Positions 18,601-25,593 of a stretch of DNA of 64,000 nt are shown piece after piece; positions within the stretch are counted from its first letter, which is position 1, and each line of letters opens with the position of its first letter. The notes under the pieces were generated by a model. It was given only the letters and a program-made list of their open reading frames with translations. It was not told the DNA's origin and ran no database searches. Source of the stretch: Planctomicrobium piriforme (GTDB lineage Bacteria; Planctomycetota; Planctomycetia; Planctomycetales; Planctomycetaceae); assembly GCF_900113665.1 (NCBI RefSeq), contig NZ_FOQD01000005.1, positions 124,001 through 188,000 on the forward strand, read 5' to 3'. The position numbers and the translations under genes were made by a program.

Positions 18601-19575
18601 CGGGACAAGCGTCGCCGACTTCACGGGCTTATTGAGCAGGCAATTCAGATCGAGTTGCGAACCTTCCACCACGGTGATGCGGCGGACATCCGGAATTTTC
18701 TTTTGTTCGAGATGGGTGTACTCGGGGAACGTCACCTGAGCATCGGCCTGTACCAGCGCCGGATAATCAAATGCGGTGACCTGATAGTCAGATGAACGCT
18801 GCCCTGCGAACTCGACGTGATAGGTGAGATCTTTTTTGACGTCCGGCACTCGACCGCCAAAGAAAGGGTCGTCGAGGCTTTTCGTGAGCGGAACGCGAAT
18901 CTCGCTGCCGTCAGGGTCGGTCGCCACCAGTTCCACTTCCGAAGGAAGATCTTTGGGGAAGCGGGCGATTACCAACAGGCTGCTGCCGCGTTCGAGTTCG
19001 ACATTCCCCGGCTCGACAACGACGTTCCAGGGGACATTCGGAGAATCTGCCAGGGGAGTTCCCGTCCCGAGCATGCCAAAGGCGCCCGGCGAGGATTTCC
19101 AGAGTTCGACGGAGATCGCCAGACAAGCCAGGATCGCTAACGCATGCGCCGCATGGGCGAGCCAGAGCTTGGAACGTCCCACCGCGCGATGCCAGTCTTG
19201 CTGCCGCAATTGTGCGAAGACTTCGCTGAGCAATTCGGTCTGCAGAAACGAGAAATCCCAATCGCGTCCGCGCGGCTGTTGCTGTACCGCGGTGATCAAT
19301 CGCGAATCGAGTTGCGGGTAAGTCTGCTCGATCAGCAGTGCGGCTTGCTGACGATCGTGAGTTCGATGCCAGCCTGCGTACATCGCAGCAGCGGGGACGG
19401 CAATCAAGCCTGTGCAAAGAACCCAGCCCGCCCAACTCGTGACGCCCGTCAGAAACAGCACGCCGAGTAAGACGGCCAACAGGCACCAGCCCACGGTCGC
19501 GACGGTCAGCGCCCGCCAGCGACGCATGCGTCCGCTGACCTGATCCAGCCGCCGCAACAGACGAGGATCTGCCAT
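15685..19575 (-). CDS. Giant membrane-anchored coiled-coil protein with Gln-Pro-Gly repeats (DUF4175-like)
   Basis: A 1296-residue protein. The N-terminus has three hydrophobic segments (about 22-42, 48-66 and 134-155). Then comes an extracytoplasmic-looking beta-rich region (about 190-480), then a long Gln/Glu/Arg-rich coiled coil (about 600-1020), a repeat tract built on the hexapeptide PGQGQQ, and a conserved end with REWSDRMRDVEEML and a final region with many charged residues. Similar DUF4175-like giants are common in planctomycetes, often near MoxR/DUF58 genes, though none is seen here. A structural or envelope-tethering role is inferred only. The start ATG 19575 has AGGGGCGG upstream; the frame to 19722 is not needed. 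Confidence 0.75.
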   Translation of the reverse strand: MADPRLLRRLDQVSGRMRRWRALTVATVGWCLLAVLLGVLFLTGVTSWAGWVLCTGLIAVPAAAMYAGWHRTHDRQQAALLIEQTYPQLDSRLITAVQQQPRGRDWDFSFLQTELLSEVFAQLRQQDWHRAVGRSKLWLAHAAHALAILACLAISVELWKSSPGAFGMLGTGTPLADSPNVPWNVVVEPGNVELERGSSLLVIARFPKDLPSEVELVATDPDGSEIRVPLTKSLDDPFFGGRVPDVKKDLTYHVEFAGQRSSDYQVTAFDYPALVQADAQVTFPEYTHLEQKKIPDVRRITVVEGSQLDLNCLLNKPVKSATLVPTDAPTIELASVADQPLNRTAGWKLGEPGERKFKLHLIDEQGRANREPPEFRITVVPNRTPDLKVAFPGKDVRVSSLQELLVNAEAADDYGLKELGLVYQTPDGAEKTLPLAEAQKPDQKTAVSHLLAMEGLSVKPDDLVSYYFYADDVGPDGQPRRSFSDMFFAEVRPFEEIFRQVPPEKGEGQPSTQLLELQRQIVTGTWNVIRKEKADPPSGTFDKETRTLGDSQRQARQMAAALRGKLQDALLKEYATQAMAHMQTAADQFDKARGGPSIVPLPDARAAAQDAYRALLRLQAREKLLMQAQGKGETPASQRMDQQMQALKLKNDRDRYETERQAQAEQSAAAKETQRLLNRLKELARRQADLNDRLRELENALRNADTDEAKAEIERQLKRLGEEQKELLRDLDEAREQMNQEQNRERMIDSREQADSARERVQRASEALQQGQTSRALTEGTRAQRDLQQLEEELRKQAAGQFGEAMRELRDDVRELAEAEQKIAEKFQQPGEKPKGSAPSLRDDAAADDKSIPEQFEQQQAKLGEALEKTRQLIEASETSEPLLSKKLYDTLRDLRKFDPEQSLEQAQTYAQRGLTAEAKKSEEQARQGIEQLQAGVEEAASSVLGDEESALKLAQAELEQLTEAIRRELEANAPGEQTSSQPGQKQPSQSGREPGASQQQSKDGQQQSGEGQQPGKDSQSSQEKDQGQQPGEEPGQGQQSGQQPGQGQQPGQQPGQQGQGQKGQQGQGQQPGQGERGQQPGQGQQPGQGQQPGQGQQPGQGQQPGQGQQGQQGEGQQGQGQGQQPGQSPGQQPGQGRQPGQQGQGGQGGSSQQNQQSNDILTELMNSQPGGGGEGGLGAPNNPVSGGGFREWSDRMRDVEEMLNTPQLRSQAAMIRDRTRLERLDVKRHSKQPNWEMVRSSVYGPLLELQQQVAEELARRDPNKKLVPIDRDPVPEKYSELVREYYEQLSRQQTE
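16115..16500 (-). repeat. 18-bp tandem repeats encoding the PGQGQQ tract
   Basis: Within the giant protein gene, an 18-bp unit (one hexapeptide) repeats nearly perfectly about five times at 16258-16345 and in diverged form across roughly 16115-16500. Units differ only by silent or single-base changes, which points to recent slippage or recombination. Confidence 0.75.
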
Positions 19576-20111
19576 TTCAACCGCCCCTGAAAGAAGACGT
19601 TCGGGCTGTGGCCTGCACGAGTTCAGCACGCTCGCAAATAGCGAGAATGATCGAGTCCCGTGACGGCTCTGGGCGGCATCCGGAGCGAACCGGCGACGCC
19701 GGGGAACCGGTGCATCATACACAATCGTTCAGGCTTGTCGTTACCCCCCCGGCAAGATTTGCAAGCACAACCCGGCGAACCTTGACGATCGGATAAGCCG
19801 GTGAAGTTTCACAGGTTGTGTCAAACTTTGAGGGCTGTGCGATGTGACCCGATTCAGTTTTCTGCGGACCCCCGGGAAACTGAAATTTTTACTCAAGTCG
19901 CCGGGGTGGTCGCAGTAGGATCGTTTAGCGAACACAAACTGATGATGGCGATAGAACGGCCGAATCTGGGCCAGGGCGGCGGCATTTGGTTTGCACCTTG
20001 GCAACGGCTGTGACAGCATGGATGCTCGACGTTCGGATCAGGAGGATTCGAGGGAATCGGATAAGACGACTGAGAACCACACCTGTGAAGAATGTTCTGG
20101 AGAAGGCTGTC
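19576..20111. other. Divergent promoter region between two envelope-protein genes
   Basis: About 535 bp separate the giant coiled-coil gene (minus) from the Cys-rich gene (plus). It should contain both promoters. I find no coding frame with a motif, no strong hairpin and no tandem repeat. A TTG-started extension of the Cys-rich gene from 19986 is open but lacks a signal peptide and is less likely than the ATG at 20112. Confidence 0.4.
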
Positions 20112-21527
20112 ATGAGATCAATACTGTTTGGCGCGGCAACGCTCGCCGCTGCGCTCTGGACTGGAACTGCGGCTCAAGCCGGTTGGTTCCACGGAGCGGG
20201 TTACAACTATATGCCGGTGTCGTGTTGTGCACCGACATCGTGCTACACCGCCTGTAAGGTGGAGCGGGAAACCTGCTACCGCACCGTGTATGACACGGTC
20301 TGCGAACCGGTGCAGGAGACCTGTTACCGCCAGGTGATGGACACCACCTACGAAGACGTCCAGCAGACCTGCTACCGCACGGTCGTCGAACAGCTCTGCC
20401 GTGAAGAGCAGTATCAGGTCTCGCACCCGATCTACGAAACGAGCTACCAGGAACAGCAGTACACGGTGCAGCGTCCGGTCTACGAGACGCAGTATCGTCA
20501 GGAAAGCTACCAGGTCAGCCGGCCGGTCTATGAGACCGTCAATCGACCGGTCTGCCGCACCGTGTACCGCCCTGTCACCGAGACGATCAACCGTCAGGTC
20601 CAGCGGACCGTGATGCGTCAGGTTGTCGAAACCGTCAACCAGGAACGCTGCTATACCGTGATGCAGCCGGTCACCACGATGCAGACGACGCAACGCGTTG
20701 TCGGCCAGTGGGTCAATCAGCCGGTCACGATTCCCGGTCCGGTTGTGCCGCAAGTCACTCGCGACTGTAACGGCTGTCCCCGCGTCTGCCTGACGCAGTG
20801 TCCGCCGATTCAGACCTGCCGTCGCGTCTGGTGCCCGCAGGTTGTCCAGTGTCAGGTTCCCTGTACGACCATGGTTCGTCAGGTCGTTCGCCAGAACTGC
20901 CCCGTGCAGGTTTGTCGAATGGTGCCTGAGTGCGTGACCGAAAACTGTCCGGTGACTGTATGCCGCATGGTGGCCGAACAGGTGACCGAAAACTGCCCGC
21001 AGCAGGTTTGCCGCTGGGTTTGTGAGACCAAGACCTGCCAGATTCCGATGCAGGTCTGCAAGATGGTCTGCGAAACGAAGACCTGCCGCATCCCGGTTCA
21101 GACCTGCAAAATGGTCTGCGAAACGAAGACCCGCAAGATTCCGTACTGCGTCTCGAAGCAGATTCCTTTCACCTCGACGACTCGCGTTGCGAAGTGCGTT
21201 CCTCGCCAGGAAGCCTTCACCGTGACCCGGATGGTGGCGAAAGTGGTTCCGCGTCAGGTCGCTTACGAAGTCTGCAAGATGGTTCCGGTTCAGACCTGCT
21301 GCCCGGACAACGCCTGCGGCAGTTGCGGTGCCAGCGGCCTCGGCGGCTGTGCGAACGGTGACTGTGCTTCCGGAAACTGTCCCAACGGCAACTGTGGTTC
21401 TACGACCACCTACGATGCCGCCAAGCCAGTTCCGCAGCCGGAACCGACCACGACCAACAAAACTCCGACCCCGGCTGAACAGTCTGGACCGCTGCTGAAT
21501 CCGATGCCGTCAGGCCCAACCACCTGA
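20112..21527 (+). CDS. Secreted Cys-rich repeat protein (planctomycetal YTV-type cell-envelope protein)
   Basis: A 471-residue exported protein: signal peptide MRSILFGAATLAAALWTG ending AQA, then irregular repeats of about 10-13 residues alternating aromatic/Val/Thr with Gln and Arg (CYRTVYDTVCEPVQE, YQVSRPVYETVN). A second half has Cys-rich units (CRMV, VCETKTC) and a Cys/Gly/Asn tail before a Pro/Thr-rich end. Proteins of this sort, with YTV-like repeats and many Cys, are known from planctomycete cell walls. The paired cysteines suggest disulfide cross-linking of a proteinaceous envelope. The start is chosen for GGAGAAGG upstream and the signal peptide. Low complexity means family assignment is by style, not by a catalytic motif. 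Confidence 0.8.
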   Translation: MRSILFGAATLAAALWTGTAAQAGWFHGAGYNYMPVSCCAPTSCYTACKVERETCYRTVYDTVCEPVQETCYRQVMDTTYEDVQQTCYRTVVEQLCREEQYQVSHPIYETSYQEQQYTVQRPVYETQYRQESYQVSRPVYETVNRPVCRTVYRPVTETINRQVQRTVMRQVVETVNQERCYTVMQPVTTMQTTQRVVGQWVNQPVTIPGPVVPQVTRDCNGCPRVCLTQCPPIQTCRRVWCPQVVQCQVPCTTMVRQVVRQNCPVQVCRMVPECVTENCPVTVCRMVAEQVTENCPQQVCRWVCETKTCQIPMQVCKMVCETKTCRIPVQTCKMVCETKTRKIPYCVSKQIPFTSTTRVAKCVPRQEAFTVTRMVAKVVPRQVAYEVCKMVPVQTCCPDNACGSCGASGLGGCANGDCASGNCPNGNCGSTTTYDAAKPVPQPEPTTTNKTPTPAEQSGPLLNPMPSGPTT

Positions 21528-21589
21528 TGCCTGATCTGTCTCTCTAAACAATTCGTCCGAGACTGACCTGGACGAACTTAATCTCGCAG

Positions 21590-21617
21590 CGGCCGCTGGA
21601 CCTTCCAGGGGCCGTTT
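21590..21617 (+). terminator. Probable terminator of the Cys-rich gene
   Basis: CGGCC, G, CTGG (21590-21599) pair with CCAG, G, GGCCG (21605-21614), giving 9 bp with one mismatch and a short loop, followed by TTTCGCG. It lies about 60 bases after the stop. Confidence 0.5.
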
Positions 21618-21661
21618 CGCGTTGAATGGAACCTGCCGCTGCGGTTGTCTGTGATTCGGAT

Positions 21662-21761
21662 GAACCGGACGCTAACGCGTGCCGGCTGATCGGCTTCCAC
21701 AAACAAGTCCCCACATCCAATTTTGTATGCCCATCAGCCGCTGGGCATTAGCCCACGGTTC
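21662..21761. repeat. Long imperfect inverted repeat (GGCTGAT family)
   Basis: A 32-base arm at 21662-21693 (GAACCGG ... GCCGGCTGAT) is matched in inverse orientation by 21730-21761 (ATCAGCCGCTGGGC ... CACGGTTC). The loop is about 36 bases and a T-rich stretch follows. This is a dispersed-repeat or MITE-like structure in the otherwise empty gap 21528-21883. Confidence 0.5.
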
Positions 21762-21883
21762 TCTTTATCTTTTTCCCTGAATCGTCCCAAGATTTCGCCG
21801 GCCGCGGCGAATGACTCTCCGAAGGGCGATGGTGCTGGCTTGTGAAAACCGTCGCTGACGCACCTTAGTTCAGGAGAGATCAC

Positions 21884-22696
21884 ATGTTGCGAAAAGCTGC
21901 GGCAGGCACATTGGCAGTGGCGGCCATCGGCGGGTTGCTGCTCGGACAAGACGTATGGAGCTACGCCCGCACCGGCGTTTGTGCCACCCGCGATTATTTT
22001 CGTGGGGAAGTTCCCGTTGAATTCGAGATCGAACGGGCGAAGCAGGAAGTCGAACAGCTCCTGCCTGAAGTCCGCAAATCGATGCACCTGATTGCAGAAG
22101 AACAGGTGGAAGTCGCGCAGTTGCAGAAGTCGATCAGCCGCAAAGAAACGATGCTCGCAGGTCAGGAAGAAGCGATTCTTTCGCTCACCAGCGATCTGAA
22201 GAGCAATGACACCAAATTCGCTTACGCCGGTCACCGCTACAGCCGTCACGAAGTCGAGAAGGATCTCGCCGAACGGTTCAACCGCTTCAAGATCGCCGAA
22301 GAGACCGTGAAGCGCGAACGGCAGGTGCTGGTCGCCAAGGAGACCGCACTGGTCGCCAATCGCGAAACGCTGGAGAACATGCTGTCGCAGCGGAAAAATC
22401 TGGAAGCCGAACTCGAACGCCTTGAAGCCCGGCTGGCCACGGTCGCCGCGCGTAAGCAGATCAACGGCCTGCAGATTGACGATTCGCAGCTCAATCGCGT
22501 GCGGGCGTTGATCGGTACGATCGAAAAACGACTGGATGTCGAGGACGCCGTGCTGGCTGCCGAAGGCGACCTGAGCGGTTTGATTCCGCTGGAACGCCAT
22601 CAGGAAGAACAGACCGAAGCCGACATCGCGGCTGCTGTCGAAACCTACTTCAACAAGCCGTCCGACGAACGAGTCGCCGAACGGATCGAGAAGTAA
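21884..22696 (+). CDS. Membrane-anchored coiled-coil protein of unknown function
   Basis: A 270-residue protein: an N-terminal hydrophobic segment (residues about 5-22, AAAGTLAVAAIGGLLLGQD), a short conserved-looking block (YARTGVCATRDYFRGEVPVEFEIERA), then a long Glu/Gln/Lys/Arg-rich coiled coil (about 45-215) and an acidic end. The layout recalls PspA-like or phage-shock-type helical proteins, but no specific family is certain. A good Shine-Dalgarno (CAGGAGAGATC) precedes the ATG at 21884. It lies between the Cys-rich envelope gene and the FHA/kinase cassette, on the same strand as both. A nested hairpin follows the gene. Confidence 0.72.
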   Translation: MLRKAAAGTLAVAAIGGLLLGQDVWSYARTGVCATRDYFRGEVPVEFEIERAKQEVEQLLPEVRKSMHLIAEEQVEVAQLQKSISRKETMLAGQEEAILSLTSDLKSNDTKFAYAGHRYSRHEVEKDLAERFNRFKIAEETVKRERQVLVAKETALVANRETLENMLSQRKNLEAELERLEARLATVAARKQINGLQIDDSQLNRVRALIGTIEKRLDVEDAVLAAEGDLSGLIPLERHQEEQTEADIAAAVETYFNKPSDERVAERIEK

Positions 22697-22713
22697 GTGT
22701 GAGCGATGTGACT

Positions 22714-22745
22714 TGCCGGCTCTCGCGAACGATTCGCAGCCGGCA
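22714..22745 (+). terminator. Nested hairpin after the coiled-coil gene
   Basis: TGCCGGCT (22714-22721) pairs with AGCCGGCA (22738-22745). Inside, GCGAA (22725-22729) pairs with TTCGC (22733-22737) around a CGA loop. It begins 18 bases after the stop. There is no T-run, so it may be a 3'-end stabiliser rather than an intrinsic terminator. Confidence 0.45.
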
Positions 22746-22761
22746 TAACATGGGGAGCAAA

Positions 22762-22789
22762 GGGGACAGGGGATCGGGTAGAGGGGACA
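22762..22789 (+). repeat. Heptameric repeat element 3 (G-rich, next to the FHA gene start)
   Basis: Four consecutive 7-bp units (GGGGACA, GGGGATC, then GGGTAGA and GGGGACA) end seven bases before the ATG at 22796. A further G-run lies at 22752-22755. The last unit supplies AGGGGA, the only Shine-Dalgarno candidate, and the G-runs fit a quadruplex motif. Confidence 0.6.
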
Positions 22790-22795
22790 GTCCTG

Positions 22796-23401
22796 ATGTC
22801 GGCGGACGGAGCGATCATCAGTCTGACGAAAACTCCCGGTTGCCGGGCCTGGATCGATGGCGTGGGCTGCTGGCTCATCTGGTTTCAGGAAGAACTGATG
22901 ATCGGGAATGCCGCAGGCGAATCGAGTGATTTCCGCTTGCGATTTCCGGCCCATTTGCGGACGCGGCATGCGGTTGTGCAGCGGACTGAATCTGGCGACT
23001 GGCTCAATATGATTGGAGAGTGCCGGGTGAATGACTCGCCCGTTCTTCTCAGGCAGCCCTTATTTCCCAAGGATCGAATTCAGTTGGGCGAGGAGTTGAA
23101 ACTCAGTTGGAACCGCCCCAACCCGCTGAGCGGAACAGCGGTGTTGAGTTTCGAAAATCAGCGGACGGCGGATCATCTGGATGGAGCGGTGCTGTTTCAG
23201 GAAACCTGTCTCATCGGCGCCGGCAAGCAAACGCACATCCGTTGTCGACACTGGGAACAGGCATGCATTTTGTTTGCACGGGGCGGAGAATTGTGGCGGC
23301 GGACTCAAGACAGCCAGGAAATCGGGCCGGTGGTTGCCGGCGAGCCCTTCAGCGTGGGACAATGGCGGATGCGAATCGAGACGCTCACGGATTTGCGATA
23401 A
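22796..23401 (+). CDS. FHA-domain-like protein
   Basis: A 201-residue cytoplasmic protein. The middle matches the forkhead-associated pattern: MIGNAAGESSDFRLRFP, then TRHAVVQR (compare the canonical SRxHA), WLNMIGECRVNDSPV (compare the NG-V-N turn), and FPKDRIQLGEELKLSW. FHA domains bind phosphothreonine. A second, weaker repeat of the pattern may follow (ETCLIGAGKQTHIRCRHWEQ). Glycines of the canonical loops are partly replaced, so binding is not assured. It lies ~300 bp upstream of a Ser/Thr kinase gene on the same strand, and the two probably work together. Translation may be influenced by the G-rich array that overlaps the ribosome binding site. Confidence 0.6.
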   Translation: MSADGAIISLTKTPGCRAWIDGVGCWLIWFQEELMIGNAAGESSDFRLRFPAHLRTRHAVVQRTESGDWLNMIGECRVNDSPVLLRQPLFPKDRIQLGEELKLSWNRPNPLSGTAVLSFENQRTADHLDGAVLFQETCLIGAGKQTHIRCRHWEQACILFARGGELWRRTQDSQEIGPVVAGEPFSVGQWRMRIETLTDLR

Positions 23402-23473
23402 TTCATGAACCGGAAGATGTCCCGCGTCGTTGAGATGGCGAGAGAGTACGAGATCAATTGCTGTGGTTTTCCC

Positions 23474-23615
23474 TGGAAAATCGAAATTCGAAGCACGAAA
23501 TTCGAAACAAATTCCAATGCTCAAAATTCAGAAGGAGCGAACCCTCCTGAGTTTTTGCGTGATTGGAATTTTGGATTTGTTTCGGATTTGAGATTTCGTG
23601 CTTCGGATTTCCAGA
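23474..23615. repeat. Heptameric repeat element 4 (GAAATTC/TTCGGAT type)
   Basis: Left array 23476-23517 in 7-bp units (GAAATTC at 23483, GAAGCAC at 23490, GAAATTC at 23497). The right inverse array is 23581-23615 (TTCGGAT, TTGAGAT, TTCGTGC and so on). A further small hairpin (AAGGAG with CTCC) sits in the loop. The whole gap between the FHA-like and kinase genes is made of this element plus the kinase leader. Confidence 0.7.
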
Positions 23616-23697
23616 GGCAGCGAAGTTCCTGAATTGTCGGATGCCCTGATACCCGGCACGATGTCAGACTCAGAAACGTCAATCGGAAAGCGTTTCT

Positions 23698-25530
23698 ATG
23701 AAATTCACATTCCCCCCCGAATCGCGGCCGCTCCCCGGCTTTACGATCAAGCGCGCGATCTATCGGGGAGGATTCGGCGAAGTCTATTACGCGATCACGG
23801 ACGCCGGACGCGAAGTGGCGCTGAAGTTGTTGCAGAACAACTCGGACATCGAACTGCGCGGGGTCCAGCAGTGTTTGAACCTGTCGCATCCGCATCTGGT
23901 GACGATCTTCGATATCCGGCAAGACGCGGACGGCGACCACTGGATCGTAATGGAGTACATCGCCGGCGAGACACTCGACGCCGCGATTCGCAAGTATCCC
24001 CAGGGGATGCCGGTTGAAACTGTCCGTAAATGGCTGCCCGGCCTGGCCGACGGGATTGAGTTCCTGCATCGTCGCGGGCTGGTCCATCGAGACCTCAAGC
24101 CGGCCAACGTCTTTCTCGATGGCAACGTCGTGAAAATTGGCGACGTGGGCCTTTCAAAATTCATCGCACCGAGCCAGCGGAGCGCCCAGACGCAGAGCGT
24201 GGGGACCGTCTATTACATGGCCCCGGAAGTGGCGAAAGGCTGCTACGGCAAAGAAGTCGACGTCTATGCCGCCGGCGTGATGCTGTTCGAAATGTTGACC
24301 GGAGACGTCCCCTTCGATGGAGAGTCGACAGGCGAGATCCTCATGAAGCATCTCACGGCGGCTCCTGACTTGAGCCGACTGCCGCCGCGATTGCGACCCG
24401 TCATTGGCAAGGCATTGCAGAAATCGCCCGAGCAGCGGTATGCCGGATTGCCGGAACTGCAACGGGCATTCGACGCCGCCGTGCTGGGAAAAGAAGACGC
24501 CGCACCTGAAGTCACGGCGGAACCTCGCTCAAAACGTCCCTACGCCGAGTCACGCGATTTTTATCGTCCAACTCACAATGGCGAGTTACCTGCCTGGGGA
24601 CGGAAGTGGGACAAGCAGAACCTGTTTGCCCTGGGTTTGGTTGCGTTTGTATTGCCCATGCTGCTGCTCGGCGTGTTGCGAGCAGGTCGATTGAGCTTGG
24701 GAATCGTCGCAATTCCGGGCGTGACCTTTGCGGCCTTTGCCTTTGCAGCGGGGGTCTTCATTGCGATCAAAGGGAGTCGCATGGCTCAGCATTCGCAAAG
24801 GCCGCCCAGCAGCACATTGACGGCAAACAACTTTCAGCAACCGCCTGCTCAGACCAGAATCCGCCCGCCGGTCCTGCGCTTCTCTCAAGCGTGTGGGGCG
24901 GCCAGTCTGCTCGCGCCGATCACGATCGTATTGAGCGGCCTGCTGGCGACATTCAAGCCGTCGATGTTTGCGGTGAAGTCAGGTGTAACTCTCAATCCGG
25001 GACTGGTCGGATTCTTTGTCCTCGTGGCGATTTCTATCGGCTGGGGAGCGATGTTTCTCGCCTGGCTGCAGGCCCAATCTCCGCGCGTTCCCGTCTCCCG
25101 CTGGGTGATGGCCGTTGTGGGGGCAGGCATTGGACTGGCGGCGTGGGGCATCGACCAATACCTGCTGATCGATCTCTCGACGACCGGCGAAAATCGGGCG
25201 TTCGCGATCCTCAATCGGATTGGAGAACACCCCTTGATCGATTCCGGCCACGGTCCGACGCTGGTCGGGTATGTCGCCTTTTTTGTGGGTCTGTTCGGTT
25301 TGAGAAGCTGGACGAAACTGACAGCGCTGGACCGGCCAGTCCGGTTCTCGGTAGGGGCGGTGGTCAAAACGCTGGTGCTGGCCTGGATCGTCACCTGGGT
25401 CGTGGCGTTCCCGGTCCCGTGGGGAATTGCCTGGGGAGCGGTCGCGGCGTGTGCATTGCAGCTTTCGAGTCCGTGGCAAGTGCCGTCCCGAAGGTCGGGA
25501 TCTCCAGTCCCCTCGCATGTCGCCGTTTAG
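23698..25530 (+). CDS. Serine/threonine protein kinase with multi-span C-terminal membrane domain
   Basis: A 610-residue Hanks-type kinase. The kinase domain (about 14-270) has the Gly-rich loop GGFGEVYY, the catalytic Lys in VALKLL, HRDLKPANV, a DVG instead of DFG in KIGDVGLSK, and MAPE. Substituting Phe in DFG is tolerated in some bacterial kinases, and all catalytic polar residues are present, so it should be active. The C-terminal half has about seven hydrophobic segments (from about 302, starting LFALGLVAFVLPMLLLGVL, to about 590), with a Pro/Thr-rich linker near 365-390. The kinase probably sits on the inner membrane with its kinase domain in the cytoplasm. The last ~20 codons run into repeat-like DNA. 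Confidence 0.92.
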   Translation: MKFTFPPESRPLPGFTIKRAIYRGGFGEVYYAITDAGREVALKLLQNNSDIELRGVQQCLNLSHPHLVTIFDIRQDADGDHWIVMEYIAGETLDAAIRKYPQGMPVETVRKWLPGLADGIEFLHRRGLVHRDLKPANVFLDGNVVKIGDVGLSKFIAPSQRSAQTQSVGTVYYMAPEVAKGCYGKEVDVYAAGVMLFEMLTGDVPFDGESTGEILMKHLTAAPDLSRLPPRLRPVIGKALQKSPEQRYAGLPELQRAFDAAVLGKEDAAPEVTAEPRSKRPYAESRDFYRPTHNGELPAWGRKWDKQNLFALGLVAFVLPMLLLGVLRAGRLSLGIVAIPGVTFAAFAFAAGVFIAIKGSRMAQHSQRPPSSTLTANNFQQPPAQTRIRPPVLRFSQACGAASLLAPITIVLSGLLATFKPSMFAVKSGVTLNPGLVGFFVLVAISIGWGAMFLAWLQAQSPRVPVSRWVMAVVGAGIGLAAWGIDQYLLIDLSTTGENRAFAILNRIGEHPLIDSGHGPTLVGYVAFFVGLFGLRSWTKLTALDRPVRFSVGAVVKTLVLAWIVTWVVAFPVPWGIAWGAVAACALQLSSPWQVPSRRSGSPVPSHVAV

Positions 25531-25549
25531 AGCTGACTTCGTTGTGAAG

Positions 25550-25575
25550 CAGGGGACTGACATCCCCCGCTCGCC
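25550..25575 (+). repeat. 26-bp dispersed hairpin element, copy 2
   Basis: This differs at one base from the sequence at 15061-15086. It lies between the kinase stop and the next gene. The core is GGGGAC-TGAC-ATCCCC, which keeps most of the stem. Confidence 0.5.
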
Positions 25576-25593
25576 GATTTTGAGGAGATGGCC

